Source: Petrimonas mucosa
GTDB taxonomy: Bacteria; Bacteroidota; Bacteroidia; Bacteroidales; Dysgonomonadaceae
DNA length: 64,000 bases
Reading direction: 5' to 3'
Assembly: GCF_900095795.1 (NCBI RefSeq)
Contig: NZ_LT608328.1
Coordinates: forward strand, 3,527,001 to 3,591,000
The notes under the pieces: model-generated
Seen by the model: the letters and a program-made list of their open reading frames with translations, nothing else
Database searches by the model: none
What the model was told of the DNA's origin: nothing
Shown here: in pieces, positions 34,292-44,341 of the stretch
Numbering within the stretch: the stretch's first letter is position 1
How the letters are laid out: every line of letters begins with the position of its first letter
Made by a program: the position numbers and the translations under genes

Positions 34292-37045
34292 TCAGATGAC
34301 TACATTTACAATTTTACGTGGTACGATGATCACCTTTTTCGGAGCTTTTCCATCGAGCCACTTCTGCGATTGGGGGTGTTCCAGCACCACCTTCTCGATC
34401 TCGGCGTTGGTGGCGTCGGCTCCAAACTCGAGTACGAAACGGGATTTTCCGTTGAACGAGATGGCGTAGGCAAAGGTATCCTCCTTCAGGTAGGCTTCGT
34501 TCACCTCGGGGAAGGTGGCGTCGCAGATGGTCTCCCGGTTTCCCAGCTTATGCCACAGCTCCTCGGCAATGTGCGGGGCAAAGGGCGCCAGGCAGATCAG
34601 CAGATCGCCAAGGATGGCCCGCTTGTTGCACTTCAGTTGCGACAGTTCGTTGACGCAGATCATAAAGGCCGACACCGAGGTGTTGAACGAGAAATTCTCG
34701 ATATCGAAAGTCACCTTCCGGATCAGCTTGTGCAGCGACTTCAACTCCTCCCTGGTCGGCTCTTCATCCGAAACCGAGAACTCCCCGTTGGCATGAAACA
34801 GGTTCCAGAGCTTGCGCAGGAAACGGTGTACCCCGTCGATACCGTTGGTATCCCACGGTTTGGAAAGCTCAAGGGGACCGAGAAACATCTCATAGAGGCG
34901 GAGTGTGTCGGCACCGTACTTCTCCACGATCACATCGGGGTTCACCACGTTGAACATCGATTTCGACATCTTCTCTACCGCCCATCCACAGATATACTTG
35001 CCATCCTCCAGGATAAACTCCGCATCGCTATATTCGGGATTCCAGCTTCGGAACGCCTTCAGGTCCAGCAGATCGTTATGGACGATGTTGACATCCACAT
35101 GGATGGGGGTGACGTCGTACTCACCCTTCAGGTTGTAGGAGACGAAAGTGTTGGTACCCTTGATCCGGTAAACGAAGTTGCTCCTTCCCTGGATCATTCC
35201 CTGGTTGACCAGCTTCTTGAACGGTTCCTCTTCGCACGAGACGCCGATATCGAAGAGGAACTTGTTCCAGAAGCGGCTGTAGATCAGGTGACCGGTAGCA
35301 TGCTCCGTACCGCCGATATAGAGGTCGACATTCCGCCAGTAGCGGTTGGCCTCTTCCGACACCAATGTCTGGTCGTTCCTCGGATCCATGTACCGCAGGT
35401 AGTAGGCCGACGAACCGGCGAATCCGGGCATCGTACTCAGTTCCAGCGGGTATCCCTCCTTCGTTTTCCAGTTCTTGGCACGGCCCAGCGGCGGTTCCCC
35501 CGTCTCGGTAGGCAGGTACTTGTCCACTTCGGGCAGTTCGAGTGGCAGTTCGCTCTCGTCGAGCGTGTAGGGCATCCCATCCTTGTAGTAGACGGGAAAG
35601 GGTTCGCCCCAATAGCGTTGGCGGGAGAAGATGGCGTCCCTGAGCCGGAAGTTCACCTTCCGGTATCCGAGATTGCGATTCTCCACCTCCTCGATCGCTT
35701 TGGTGATGGCCTCCTTCACGGTGAGCCCGTTCAGAAAACCGGAATTTATCATGATCCCCTCCTTGGCGTCGAAACTCTCTTCCGACACGTCGCACCCCTC
35801 GATCAGGGGGATGATGGGGAGGTTGAAATGTTTGGCAAAGGCGTAGTCGCGGCTGTCGTGCGCGGGCACTGCCATGATGGCTCCTGTTCCGTAGCCGGCC
35901 AGTACGTAGTCGGAGATCCAGATGGGTAGCTTTTCGCCGGTAAAGGGGTGCAGCGCGTAGGAGCCGGAGAAGACTCCGCTAACCGACTTGTCGGCGATCC
36001 TTTCCCGTTCGGTCCGCTTTTTCGTCCGCAGCAGGTAGGCATCCACAGCCTCCCGCTGACCGGGGGTAGTGAGCCGGTCCACCAGTTCGCTCTCCGGAGC
36101 CAGCACCATGAAGGTTACGCCGAAGATGGTGTCGGCACGGGTGGTAAAGATATCGAAGGAGAAGTCATCGGCCGTCTTGAAGTTGATCACGGCGCCGACC
36201 GAACGTCCGATCCAGTTCCGTTGCGTCTCTTTCAGCGAGTCGGACCAGTCGAGCCCGTCGAGCCCGTCGAGCAGCCGTTGCGCGTAGGCGGAGACCCGGA
36301 GACACCACTGGCGCATCTTCTTCTGCTCCACCGGATAGCCTCCCCGGATGGAGAGCCCTTCACTCACCTCATCATTGGCAAGCACCGTCCCCAGCTGCGG
36401 ACACCAGTTGACCAGGGTGTCGCCCAGGTAGGCGATGCGGTAGTTCATCAGTATCTCCTGTTGATCTTTCTCGCTCTTGCCGTTCCACTCGGCGGCTGTA
36501 AAACTCATCGGTTCGCTGCAGGCCAGATCGAGTCCTTCAGTACCCTGCCGGGAGAAGAGCTCCACCAGTTCGGAGATGGGGCGAGCCTGCTGCGCCTGGT
36601 TGCAGTAATAGGAATGGAACATCCGGATAAAGGCCCACTGCGTCCACTTGTAGTATTGCGGGTCGCAGGTCTGAACCTCACGGCTCCAGTCGTACGAGAA
36701 TCCCAGTTTATCGAGTTGCTCGCGATAGCGGGCGATATTGTTGCGGGTGGTGATGGCCGGATGCTGACCGGTCTGGATTGCATACTGCTCCGCAGGGAGT
36801 CCGTAGGCGTCGTACCCCATGGGGTGAAGCACGTTGAACCCCTTCAGCCGTTTGTATCTCGAATAGATGTCGGAGGCGATATACCCCAGCGGATGCCCCA
36901 CGTGCAACCCTGCTCCCGAGGGATAGGGAAACATGTCGAGCACGTAAAACTTGGGTTTGGAAGTTTCTTCCGTTACCCGGTATACCTCATGTTCATTCCA
37001 GTACTGTTGCCACCGTTTTTCTATTTCTCCGAAATTGTATTCCAT
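34292..37045 (-). CDS. leuS: Leucyl-tRNA synthetase
   Basis: 917 residues, class I synthetase. The HIGH-type motif is in [16 protein letters not shown] (about residues 35-50) and the KMSKS loop in [10 protein letters not shown]. The CP1 editing domain shows [11 protein letters not shown] and [19 protein letters not shown], with the Asp that clears mischarged tRNA. ATG 37045 ([16 protein letters not shown]) is the family start; a start 16 codons upstream would overlap the -7 box. Three GTCGAGCCC-like 9-bp repeats near 36250-36275 encode GLDGLD. Confidence 0.97.
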   Translation of the reverse strand: MEYNFGEIEKRWQQYWNEHEVYRVTEETSKPKFYVLDMFPYPSGAGLHVGHPLGYIASDIYSRYKRLKGFNVLHPMGYDAYGLPAEQYAIQTGQHPAITTRNNIARYREQLDKLGFSYDWSREVQTCDPQYYKWTQWAFIRMFHSYYCNQAQQARPISELVELFSRQGTEGLDLACSEPMSFTAAEWNGKSEKDQQEILMNYRIAYLGDTLVNWCPQLGTVLANDEVSEGLSIRGGYPVEQKKMRQWCLRVSAYAQRLLDGLDGLDWSDSLKETQRNWIGRSVGAVINFKTADDFSFDIFTTRADTIFGVTFMVLAPESELVDRLTTPGQREAVDAYLLRTKKRTERERIADKSVSGVFSGSYALHPFTGEKLPIWISDYVLAGYGTGAIMAVPAHDSRDYAFAKHFNLPIIPLIEGCDVSEESFDAKEGIMINSGFLNGLTVKEAITKAIEEVENRNLGYRKVNFRLRDAIFSRQRYWGEPFPVYYKDGMPYTLDESELPLELPEVDKYLPTETGEPPLGRAKNWKTKEGYPLELSTMPGFAGSSAYYLRYMDPRNDQTLVSEEANRYWRNVDLYIGGTEHATGHLIYSRFWNKFLFDIGVSCEEEPFKKLVNQGMIQGRSNFVYRIKGTNTFVSYNLKGEYDVTPIHVDVNIVHNDLLDLKAFRSWNPEYSDAEFILEDGKYICGWAVEKMSKSMFNVVNPDVIVEKYGADTLRLYEMFLGPLELSKPWDTNGIDGVHRFLRKLWNLFHANGEFSVSDEEPTREELKSLHKLIRKVTFDIENFSFNTSVSAFMICVNELSQLKCNKRAILGDLLICLAPFAPHIAEELWHKLGNRETICDATFPEVNEAYLKEDTFAYAISFNGKSRFVLEFGADATNAEIEKVVLEHPQSQKWLDGKAPKKVIIVPRKIVNVVI

Positions 37046-37068
37046 CTTTTCACTTTTAAAAAACGGTG

Positions 37069-37076
37069 CAAAGATA
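37069..37076 (-). promoter_or_regulatory. -7 box of leuS-yitT
   Basis: TATCTTTG on the minus strand, 23 nt before ATG 37045, within the 51-bp gap after the acyl-CoA ligase gene. Confidence 0.55.
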
Positions 37077-37096
37077 ATGATTTTTCCACCCAAAAG

Positions 37097-38902
37097 CTAC
37101 TCTTCATACATTTTTCCGATCTCGTCGGCATAGTGTTGAAGAATGATCTTGCGTCTCAGTTTCAGCGTATTGGTCAACTCTCCCGACTCCAGGGTGAAGG
37201 GTTGGGGCAGCAATGTGATCTTCTTGATCTTTTCGTAGGAGGTAAACTGCGCCTGCAACAGTTCGATCCGACCAAAGAGGTAGTCGTGAACCGCCTTGTT
37301 TCCGACCAGCTCCTCATTCGTCTCGCAAGGAAGCTGATGCTCCAGGGCATACTGCTTCAGGAGCTCGTAATTGGGCACGATCAGTGCGCTCACAAATTTC
37401 CGCTCATCGCCAATGACGGCTATCTGATCGATGTACCTGTCCTCGCTCATCCGGGTCTCGATCATCTGCGGGGCGATATATTTCCCGTTCGAGGTCTTGT
37501 AGAGATCCTTGATGCGATCGGTCAGGACGATCTCATTGTTGTCGGTCAGCCTGCCCGCATCGCCGGTCCTGAAAAACCCATCTTCGGTAAATACCGCGGC
37601 TGTCTCGGCCGGCTCGTTGTAGTACCCCTTCATCACGGTCCGCCCCTTCACCAGTATCTCGTTGTCCGGCCCGATCTTCACCTCCACTTCCGGCATCACC
37701 TTTCCAACGGTTCCAATGGTAAAGCCGGTGTCGGGGAAGCAGCTGACCGTCGCGGTGGTTTCAGAGAGCCCATACCCGTAGATCAGGTGTACGTCGATCG
37801 ACTGCATGAACTCGTTGATCTTGTCCGACAGGGGTGCGCCCGCCACGGGAAAGAAGTTGCCCTTGTCGATTCCCACCACCCGCTTGATCAGGAAGAAGAT
37901 GGTCTGCCTGTAGAGGAAAAATTTCAGGGTGTTGCCGATTGGCGGCCGCTTCCCCTGGTTCTTGTAAAGGAGGTTATGCTTACGTCCCGCCCTGACGCTG
38001 TCTTCGAACAGCCATTTCAGGATGCCGCTCGACTTCTCGATCTTCTGCTGGATGCCGTCGTATACCTTTTCCCAGAAGCGTGGCACATTGCTCATCAGAG
38101 TAGGACGAATCTGCCTGAGGGTTTCCTGGATCTTTGTAGGATCACGATTCACGGCAACCGTTATCCCCCTGTGGAGGCAGTAGTAGGTCCACGCTTTCTC
38201 AAAGATATGGGTCAACGGCAGGAAGCACATCGAGAGATCCTTGTCGGAGATCTGGTTGAGGCGGGCATCGTGAATGATGAACGCCTGAACATAGTTGTCG
38301 TGCGTCAACATCACCCCTTTGGGCTCGCCCGTTGTTCCCGAGGTGTAGATGATGGTGGCCAGATCGCCGCCGTGAAGATGGCGCAACCGGGCATTGACCA
38401 GCGCCAGCGATTCGGAATTGTCGCCCGTGGCGATAAAGTCATCGAAGTAGATGGAGCTCTTGTCCTCCGGTTTCAGCACCACATTCCGGTCGAGCACAAT
38501 GATCTTCTCCAGGACCGGACACTCCTGCTGTACCTTGTAGGCGTTGTTGTACTGGAACTGCTCGCCCACGAAAAGCACCCTGATCTTCGCATCGTTCACG
38601 ATATACTCCACCTGCGACGGCGAGGCAGTAGCATACATGGGTACCATTACTGCACGGTTGGCATATGCGGCAAAATCGGTAATCAGATACTTCGCCATGT
38701 TCTGGGAGTAGATCCCCACGTTCTCTTCCGGCTCGATCTGCAGTTCTGCCATTGCACGGGCAGTCTGCATGATCTTTCCCGAGAGCTCCTCCCACGACAT
38801 CTGCATCCATTTCCCTTCGGACGACAGGTATTTCAGCGCCGTTCTCCCCTTGTATTTCTCGGCCTGATGGTGAATCATCTCACCCAAATGATAGTATGCC
38901 AT
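37097..38902 (-). CDS. Long-chain acyl-CoA synthetase (AMP-forming)
   Basis: 601 residues, cytosolic/membrane-associated ligase that activates fatty acids with ATP and CoA. The AMP-binding signature is IIYTSGTTGEPKGVMLTHDN (about residues 181-200). YGYGLSETTA and RTGDAGRL follow, and DRIKDLYKTSNGKYIAPQ is near the C-terminal hinge. It belongs to the FAA1/FadD15-like group common in Bacteroidetes. Single gene with its own -7 box, upstream of leuS. Confidence 0.93.
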   Translation of the reverse strand: MAYYHLGEMIHHQAEKYKGRTALKYLSSEGKWMQMSWEELSGKIMQTARAMAELQIEPEENVGIYSQNMAKYLITDFAAYANRAVMVPMYATASPSQVEYIVNDAKIRVLFVGEQFQYNNAYKVQQECPVLEKIIVLDRNVVLKPEDKSSIYFDDFIATGDNSESLALVNARLRHLHGGDLATIIYTSGTTGEPKGVMLTHDNYVQAFIIHDARLNQISDKDLSMCFLPLTHIFEKAWTYYCLHRGITVAVNRDPTKIQETLRQIRPTLMSNVPRFWEKVYDGIQQKIEKSSGILKWLFEDSVRAGRKHNLLYKNQGKRPPIGNTLKFFLYRQTIFFLIKRVVGIDKGNFFPVAGAPLSDKINEFMQSIDVHLIYGYGLSETTATVSCFPDTGFTIGTVGKVMPEVEVKIGPDNEILVKGRTVMKGYYNEPAETAAVFTEDGFFRTGDAGRLTDNNEIVLTDRIKDLYKTSNGKYIAPQMIETRMSEDRYIDQIAVIGDERKFVSALIVPNYELLKQYALEHQLPCETNEELVGNKAVHDYLFGRIELLQAQFTSYEKIKKITLLPQPFTLESGELTNTLKLRRKIILQHYADEIGKMYEE

Positions 38903-38922
38903 ATGTTATCTGTTTTGTTATT

Positions 38923-38930
38923 CAAAGGTA
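38923..38930 (-). promoter_or_regulatory. -7 box of the acyl-CoA ligase gene
   Basis: TACCTTTG on the minus strand, 20 nt before ATG 38902. Confidence 0.55.
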
Positions 38931-39059
38931 ATCGAAATTGGAGGAAAACGGGTAAAAAAAAGGCCTTTTTTGCGCAACTCTTATCATTAACAATCCCTAA
39001 ATAGAGAATTGATTAACTACACTTAACGAGTTTTTAGAGTATAAATAAAACAATAATAG

Positions 39060-39067
39060 TATATTTG
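39060..39067 (+). promoter_or_regulatory. -7 box of the DUF4294 gene
   Basis: TATATTTG ends only 10 nt before ATG 39078, predicting a very short leader of a few bases. Confidence 0.5.
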
Positions 39068-39077
39068 CCCCGGATTC

Positions 39078-39713
39078 ATGAGACGATTTATTCCCATATC
39101 ACTCTTTCTTTCCATCCTCTTTGTCTGCCAGACAAAGGGGCAGGAGTTTATTGCCGAAAACAGGGGTGCCAACAGTCAGCAGAGAACGATCTACCTGTTA
39201 CCCAACGTCTATCCGGCGGTGGTGATCAATGGCGATACGGTGGTCTGCATGAGTCTGCACGACTTCATCAAGTATTCTCCCCTCCGTTTTAACAGCACCA
39301 GGGAGCAGGCACAGTATGCCAGACTGATTCGCGATGTGAAGGTTACCCTTCCCTACGCCAAGCAGATTGCCCGGATCATTACCGAAACCTACGAGTATAT
39401 GGAGACGCTGCCCGACGACAAGGCCCGCCAGAAGCACCTGAACCAGATGGAGAAGTACCTGATGGATGCCTATACCCCCAAGATGAAGAAACTGACCCGC
39501 TCGCAGGGACAGCTGCTGATGAAGCTGGTGGACCGCGAAACCAACTCCTCGTCGTACCATATCATCGACGCCTACATGGGCAGCGCCAAGGCATTCCTCT
39601 ATAACGCATTTGCCAACATGTTCGGCAACAGCCTCAAGAAACGGTACGATCCCTACAACGAAGACCGCATGACAGAGCGAGTTTGCGTGCTGGTGGAACA
39701 GGGTCTGTTCTGA
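39078..39713 (+). CDS. DUF4294-family exported protein
   Basis: 211 residues with a signal peptide (MRRFIPISLFLSILFVCQTKGQ). The mature part has the DUF4294 pattern: VYPAVVINGDTVVCMSLHDF, RDVKVTLPYAKQIA, and LTRSQGQLLMKLVDRET near residue 140, ending in a helical domain. Function unknown; the family occurs in Bacteroidetes. Confidence 0.85.
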   Translation: MRRFIPISLFLSILFVCQTKGQEFIAENRGANSQQRTIYLLPNVYPAVVINGDTVVCMSLHDFIKYSPLRFNSTREQAQYARLIRDVKVTLPYAKQIARIITETYEYMETLPDDKARQKHLNQMEKYLMDAYTPKMKKLTRSQGQLLMKLVDRETNSSSYHIIDAYMGSAKAFLYNAFANMFGNSLKKRYDPYNEDRMTERVCVLVEQGLF

Positions 39714-39753
39714 TTTTTACCACATTTACTTTCTTTTTTACACGCAAAATGGT

Positions 39754-39761
39754 TAATTTTG
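39754..39761 (+). promoter_or_regulatory. -7 box of sulP-ygiQ
   Basis: TAATTTTG, 18 nt before ATG 39780. Confidence 0.5.
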
Positions 39762-39779
39762 CAACCAATTTTCGAGTGT

Positions 39780-41507
39780 ATGCAAAGAGACTTTCTAAAA
39801 GATTTTCAACCCACCCTTTTCTTATCGTTAAAAAAGTATACCCGGGAGAAGCTCATGGCCGACCTGATGGCGGGCCTTATCGTAGGGATCGTCGCCTTGC
39901 CGCTGGCCATCGCTTTCGGGATCTCTTCCGGCGTAACACCGGAGAAGGGTATCATCACGGCCATCATTGCCGGCTTTATCATCTCGTTTCTGGGCGGTAG
40001 CCATGTACAGATAGGCGGCCCCACCGGTGCATTCATCGTAATCGTCTACGGGATCGTGGAGCAGTTTGGTGTGACGGGACTGGCCATTGCCACTCTCCTT
40101 GCCGGCATCATGCTGGTACTGATGGGCGTACTCAAGCTGGGCACGGTGATCAGGTTCATCCCCTACCCCATTGTGGTGGGTTTCACCAGTGGAATTGCCC
40201 TCACCATCTTTTCCACCCAGATAAAGGATCTCTTCGGATTGAGCATCGCCAAGGTGCCTTCCGACTTCTTTGCCAAGTGGGGAGTCTATTTTCAACAACT
40301 GGAGACCATCAATTGGTGGGCGACCGGCATCGGGCTATTGAGCGTGGTGATCATCTTCATCACCCCCCGCTTTTCGAGGAAAATCCCCGGATCGCTGATA
40401 GCGATCGTGCTGACGACACTTATCGCGCTGGTGATGAAAAACTATTTCGGAATTGGCGCTATCGAGACGATTGGCGACCGGTTCCATATCGACAATCATC
40501 TGCCCCAAGCTACGCCGATCGGGTTCAATCTCGACACCATCCGGCTGCTCTTTCCCTCCGCATTTACCATTGCCATGCTGGGCGCCATCGAATCGCTGCT
40601 CTCGGCAACGGTTGCCGACGGTGTGACCGGCAAACGCCACAACTCCAACATGGAGCTGGTGGCCCAGGGTGTGGCCAACATCGTCACCCCCTTCTTCGGT
40701 GGGATACCGGCCACCGGTGCCATTGCCAGGACCATGACCAATATCAACAACGGCGGCCGTACGCCGATAGCGGGAATTATCCACGCCATAGTGTTGCTGC
40801 TGATCCTGCTCTCTTTGGGCGACCTCACCAAGCATATTCCGATGGCCTGTCTGGCCGGCGTGCTGGTTGTGGTGTCGTACAACATGAGTGAGTGGCGCAA
40901 CTTCGTCTCGCTCCTCAAGCAGTCGGGCGGAACAATGGCCGTACTGCTGACCACTTTCATCCTGACGGTGGTGTTCGACCTTACCGTGGCCATCGAGGTG
41001 GGTCTGCTGCTGGCAATCTTCCTCTTCCTGAAACGGATGAGCGAAAGCACACATATGTCGGTAACAACAGGGAAGATTGAGATGTCGAAAGAGATCGAAT
41101 CGCACACCGGAAACCTGCAGGAGGAGGTACTGCACCTGCCTAAGGGGGTGGAGGTGTATGAGATCGACGGACCCTTTTTCTTCGGAGTGGCCAACAAGTT
41201 CGACGACCTGATGCGCGAGATTGGTGAACGGGCAAAGATCAGGATTATCCGGATGCGGAAGGTTCCCTTTATCGATGCGACCGGGTTGAACAACCTCCAG
41301 AACCTCTGCAAGAAATCGAAACGGGAGAAGATCCAGGTGATCCTTTCGGGAGTGAACGACGATGTCAGGGCAAAGATCAGTAATTCCAGCATACCGGAGA
41401 TCATCGGCGAAGAGAATATCTGTTCGAACATCCACCTGGCTGTGGAGAGAGCCAACGAGCTCAATAACAGGATCGAAGAGGATAGAATCAAAAAGCATAA
41501 ATCGTGA
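39780..41507 (+). CDS. SulP-family anion transporter with STAS domain
   Basis: 575 residues. A ten- to fourteen-helix transporter core fills about residues 1-400: KLMADLMAGLIVGIVALPLAIAFGIS is the SulP signature and QIGGPTGAFIVIVYG the substrate-site region. A C-terminal STAS domain lies at about 450-560 (FFFGVANKFDDL, VPFIDATGLNNL). Family members carry sulfate, bicarbonate or other anions with H+ or Na+; the substrate cannot be read here. ATG 39780 (MQRDFLKDF) is preferred to a TTG 7 codons upstream that lies in the -7 box. ygiQ starts 4 nt after the stop. Confidence 0.9.
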   Translation: MQRDFLKDFQPTLFLSLKKYTREKLMADLMAGLIVGIVALPLAIAFGISSGVTPEKGIITAIIAGFIISFLGGSHVQIGGPTGAFIVIVYGIVEQFGVTGLAIATLLAGIMLVLMGVLKLGTVIRFIPYPIVVGFTSGIALTIFSTQIKDLFGLSIAKVPSDFFAKWGVYFQQLETINWWATGIGLLSVVIIFITPRFSRKIPGSLIAIVLTTLIALVMKNYFGIGAIETIGDRFHIDNHLPQATPIGFNLDTIRLLFPSAFTIAMLGAIESLLSATVADGVTGKRHNSNMELVAQGVANIVTPFFGGIPATGAIARTMTNINNGGRTPIAGIIHAIVLLLILLSLGDLTKHIPMACLAGVLVVVSYNMSEWRNFVSLLKQSGGTMAVLLTTFILTVVFDLTVAIEVGLLLAIFLFLKRMSESTHMSVTTGKIEMSKEIESHTGNLQEEVLHLPKGVEVYEIDGPFFFGVANKFDDLMREIGERAKIRIIRMRKVPFIDATGLNNLQNLCKKSKREKIQVILSGVNDDVRAKISNSSIPEIIGEENICSNIHLAVERANELNNRIEEDRIKKHKS

Positions 41508-41511
41508 GCGT

Positions 41512-43350
41512 ATGGTAAGGCAGCCCTATCCGTTGACCCGATTCCTGCCCACCACGCGGAAAGAGATGGATCTGCTCGGCTGGGACCGGGCAGATGTGAT
41601 CCTCTTTTCGGGTGATGCCTATATCGACCACCCCTCGTTCGGGACCGCGGTGATTGGGCGGCTGCTGGAGAAGCTGGGATTGCGCGTGGCGATTGTTCCC
41701 CAACCAAACTGGCGCGACGACCTGCGCGACTTCAAGAAGCTGGGCACCCCCAGGATGTTCTTCGCAGTGACCGCCGGCGTGATGGATTCGATGATCAACC
41801 GCTACACCGCAAACAGGCGATTGCGGTCGCAGGATGCCTACACTCCCGATGGAAGGGCCGATATGCGTCCCGACCGGGCTGTTACGGTCTACTCCCGGAT
41901 TGTGAAGTCGCTCTATCCCGACGTTCCGCTGATCATCGGCGGCGTGGAGGCTTCGCTCCGCCGGGTAACCCACTACGATTACTGGAGCGACTCGCTTCAC
42001 AAGACGATACTGGTCGACAGCAACGCCGATCTGCTGGTTTACGGGATGGGCGAACAGCCGATCACCCGTATAGTAAAGGAGCTGCAAGGAGGAAGGGGCA
42101 TCTCCGGAATGCACGATGTGCCGCAGACCGCCTTCCTTGCCGAAAAGGGGATGGTACCTGAAAACCGTTTTGCCGACGAGGTGAGGCTCTTTTCTCACGA
42201 GGAGTGCCTGAAGGATAAATTGAAACAGGCAAAGAATTTCAAGATCGTGGAAGAGCAGTCCAACCGGATGGAGGCAGCCCGCATCCTGCAGGATGTGGAG
42301 GAGAAGACGCTGGTGGTGAATCCCCCCTTTCCGCCGATGAGTGAAGTGGAGATCGACGCCTCCTTCGACCTGCCATACACCCGCCTGCCTCATCCCAGAT
42401 ACAAGGAGAAGAGTATTGCGGCCTACGAGATGATCAAGTTCTCGGTCAATCTCCACCGGGGCTGTTTCGGTGGATGCGCCTTCTGCACCATATCGGCGCA
42501 CCAGGGGAAGTTCATCGCTTCCCGCTCGAAGGGATCGATCCTGCGGGAGGTGGAACAGATCACCCGGATGCCCGGATTCAAGGGTTATATCAGCGATCTG
42601 GGCGGTCCGTCGGCCAACATGTACAAGATGCAGGGCCGCGACCTTTCGGTCTGCGCCAAATGTAAACGCCCCTCATGCATCTTTCCCGCCGTCTGCCCCA
42701 ACCTCAACGCAGACCACACACCGTTGCTGGATATCTACCGGTCGGTCGACAGCATGCCGGGCATCAGGAAATCATTCGTGGGCAGCGGCGTCCGTTACGA
42801 CATGCTGCTGCATCGGGGAAAGGAGCAGAAGGCCAACAGGGCGGCTGAAGAGTATACCAGGGAGTTGATTCTCAATCACGTTTCGGGTCGGCTCAAGGTG
42901 GCACCCGAGCACACGTCTGACCGCACACTGAATGTGATGCGGAAACCGTCGTTCAACCTCTTCCAGCAGTTCAAGAAGATCTTTGATACCGAGAACCGGA
43001 AACATAACCTCAATCAGCAACTGATCCCCTACTTCATCTCATCCCACCCGGGCTGCACCGAGGAGGATATGGCTGAACTGGCCGCCATCACCAAGGAGCT
43101 GAACTTCAAGCTGGAACAGGTACAGGACTTCACCCCGTCACCCATGACACTGGCCACCGAGATCTATTACACCGGTTATCACCCCTACACGCTCGAGAAG
43201 GTCTATACCGCCACCACCCCCGCACAAAAAACGGCCCAACGACAGTTCTTCTTCTGGTACGACAAGAGCAACCGGGCGAAACTGATTGCGGCCCTGAAAC
43301 GGCTCCGCCGCACCGACCTGATCAAAAAACTTCACCTAGACGTTAAATAA
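41512..43350 (+). CDS. ygiQ: YgiQ-family radical SAM protein
   Basis: 612 residues. N-terminal cobalamin-binding-like UPF0313 part (FLPTTRKEMDLLGWDRADVILFSGDAYIDHPSFG, IIGGVEASLRRVTHYDYWSD). The radical-SAM core has the cluster CFGGCAFCT (about residue 320). A further cysteine group (CAKCKRPSC near 380) precedes the C-terminal DUF3362 part. Reaction unknown. Start ATG 41512 (MVRQPYPLTRFLPTTRKEMD) matches the family N-terminus. It probably shares the sulP transcript. Confidence 0.92.
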   Translation: MVRQPYPLTRFLPTTRKEMDLLGWDRADVILFSGDAYIDHPSFGTAVIGRLLEKLGLRVAIVPQPNWRDDLRDFKKLGTPRMFFAVTAGVMDSMINRYTANRRLRSQDAYTPDGRADMRPDRAVTVYSRIVKSLYPDVPLIIGGVEASLRRVTHYDYWSDSLHKTILVDSNADLLVYGMGEQPITRIVKELQGGRGISGMHDVPQTAFLAEKGMVPENRFADEVRLFSHEECLKDKLKQAKNFKIVEEQSNRMEAARILQDVEEKTLVVNPPFPPMSEVEIDASFDLPYTRLPHPRYKEKSIAAYEMIKFSVNLHRGCFGGCAFCTISAHQGKFIASRSKGSILREVEQITRMPGFKGYISDLGGPSANMYKMQGRDLSVCAKCKRPSCIFPAVCPNLNADHTPLLDIYRSVDSMPGIRKSFVGSGVRYDMLLHRGKEQKANRAAEEYTRELILNHVSGRLKVAPEHTSDRTLNVMRKPSFNLFQQFKKIFDTENRKHNLNQQLIPYFISSHPGCTEEDMAELAAITKELNFKLEQVQDFTPSPMTLATEIYYTGYHPYTLEKVYTATTPAQKTAQRQFFFWYDKSNRAKLIAALKRLRRTDLIKKLHLDVK

Positions 43351-43432
43351 GGTTAAATATTCAATTTTCAACTCTTTCCGTGCAGCGTTTTTCCATTTTT
43401 TGCATCTAATCGGTATAGAAGCATAATAAGAT

Positions 43433-44164
43433 ATGAATCGTACCGCTTTGAGAATCGCCTTTGTCTCCATTCTACTTTCTGCTGTTGCGTGCAACAAGAA
43501 GGAGGATCACTCGTTGGGCGCGTTTCATATTGACATTGCAACGGTAATTCCCACCGGGGAAAGTGGATACCGGTTACTGCTCGACAACGGCAAGCAGCTC
43601 TGGCCGGTAGCTACCGACGTATACTATCTGCCGTCGGACGACCAGCGGGTCTTTGTGAACTATACGGTATTGTCGGGTCGCCAGGGTAATTATGATCACT
43701 ACGTGAAGGTGAACGACATCTGGAACGTGCTGACCAAAAAGATCATCGGGCCGGCAACAGAGCATGCCGACAGTATCGGCAACGATCCGATAATCATCAA
43801 CGATGCCTGGATAGGGAACGACTACCTGAATATCGATTTCCTGTTCAACTACGGCGGGGTCAGGCCTCACGCCATCAATCTGGTGACCGCACCGAAGCCC
43901 GCGGCAAGCGTCCCCGACACCATTGAACTGGAACTCCGCCACAACGCTTTCGGCAGTACAAGCCAAAGACTTTATGAGGGGTTTGTCTGCTTCGACCTGA
44001 AACCGCTGCAACGGGCAGATACCGACTCGGTCATCCTGGCTCTAAAAGCAAGGGAGGGAGAGGAGACCAAGAGAGTCGACCTGGTCTACAGGTATAATCA
44101 GATGCTGGTTGAAGCCAGGCTAACAACACCCATACCGGTTGTCTCATCCAATGAATACTATTAG
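43433..44164 (+). CDS. NigD-like lipoprotein
   Basis: 243 residues, lipobox AVAC (Cys20), then NKKEDHS. Two small domains follow the NigD layout: an N-terminal OB-like part (LLLDNGKQLWPVATDVYYLPSDDQRVFVNYTVL) and a C-terminal beta part (FLFNYGGVRPHAINLV, IELELRHNA). NigD proteins are envelope lipoproteins of Bacteroidetes without an assigned biochemical role. A terminator follows. Confidence 0.85.
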   Translation: MNRTALRIAFVSILLSAVACNKKEDHSLGAFHIDIATVIPTGESGYRLLLDNGKQLWPVATDVYYLPSDDQRVFVNYTVLSGRQGNYDHYVKVNDIWNVLTKKIIGPATEHADSIGNDPIIINDAWIGNDYLNIDFLFNYGGVRPHAINLVTAPKPAASVPDTIELELRHNAFGSTSQRLYEGFVCFDLKPLQRADTDSVILALKAREGEETKRVDLVYRYNQMLVEARLTTPIPVVSSNEYY

Positions 44165-44217
44165 ATAACCATAACTTAATTAGTTCTATTTCTTATATGA
44201 CTTTTTGATTTTCCATG

Positions 44218-44256
44218 ACCGGCAAGACTCTGTGAAGAGCTTTGTCGGTTTTTTTA
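44218..44256 (+). terminator. Terminator of the NigD-like gene
   Basis: Stem ACCGGCAAG (44218-44226) with CTTTGTCGGT (44240-44249, one bulge), capped by CTCT/AGAG, followed by a run of T. It separates this gene from the fucose operon. Confidence 0.8.
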
Positions 44257-44262
44257 TGTTTT

Positions 44263-44277
44263 ATAACATATGAATCT
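44263..44277 (+). promoter_or_regulatory. Operator-like site upstream of fucR (shared 15-bp motif, copy 1)
   Basis: ATAACATATGAATCT, identical to 55667-55681 upstream of the GH29-GH110-GH95 genes. In both places the motif ends 25 nt before a TAnnTTTG box and occupies the area just upstream of the -33 position. The core contains the palindrome CATATG. Likely bound by FucR or a global carbon regulator. Confidence 0.6.
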
Positions 44278-44302
44278 GGCGCCAGTATAGGCAATAAACA
44301 GA

Positions 44303-44310
44303 TACCTTTG
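44303..44310 (+). promoter_or_regulatory. -7 box of the fucRIUP operon
   Basis: TACCTTTG, 31 nt before the fucR start. No TTTG is found at the -33 position (GGCGCCA instead), which suggests dependence on an activator or relief of repression at the adjacent motif. Confidence 0.6.
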
Positions 44311-44341
44311 CAATCAGAACAGAGCAGGATACTGGCATATC

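Noticed and set aside
36249-36275. Three 9-bp GTCGAGCCC-like repeats inside leuS
   Set aside because: They keep the reading frame (GLDGLD) in a surface loop and look like ordinary local repetition.
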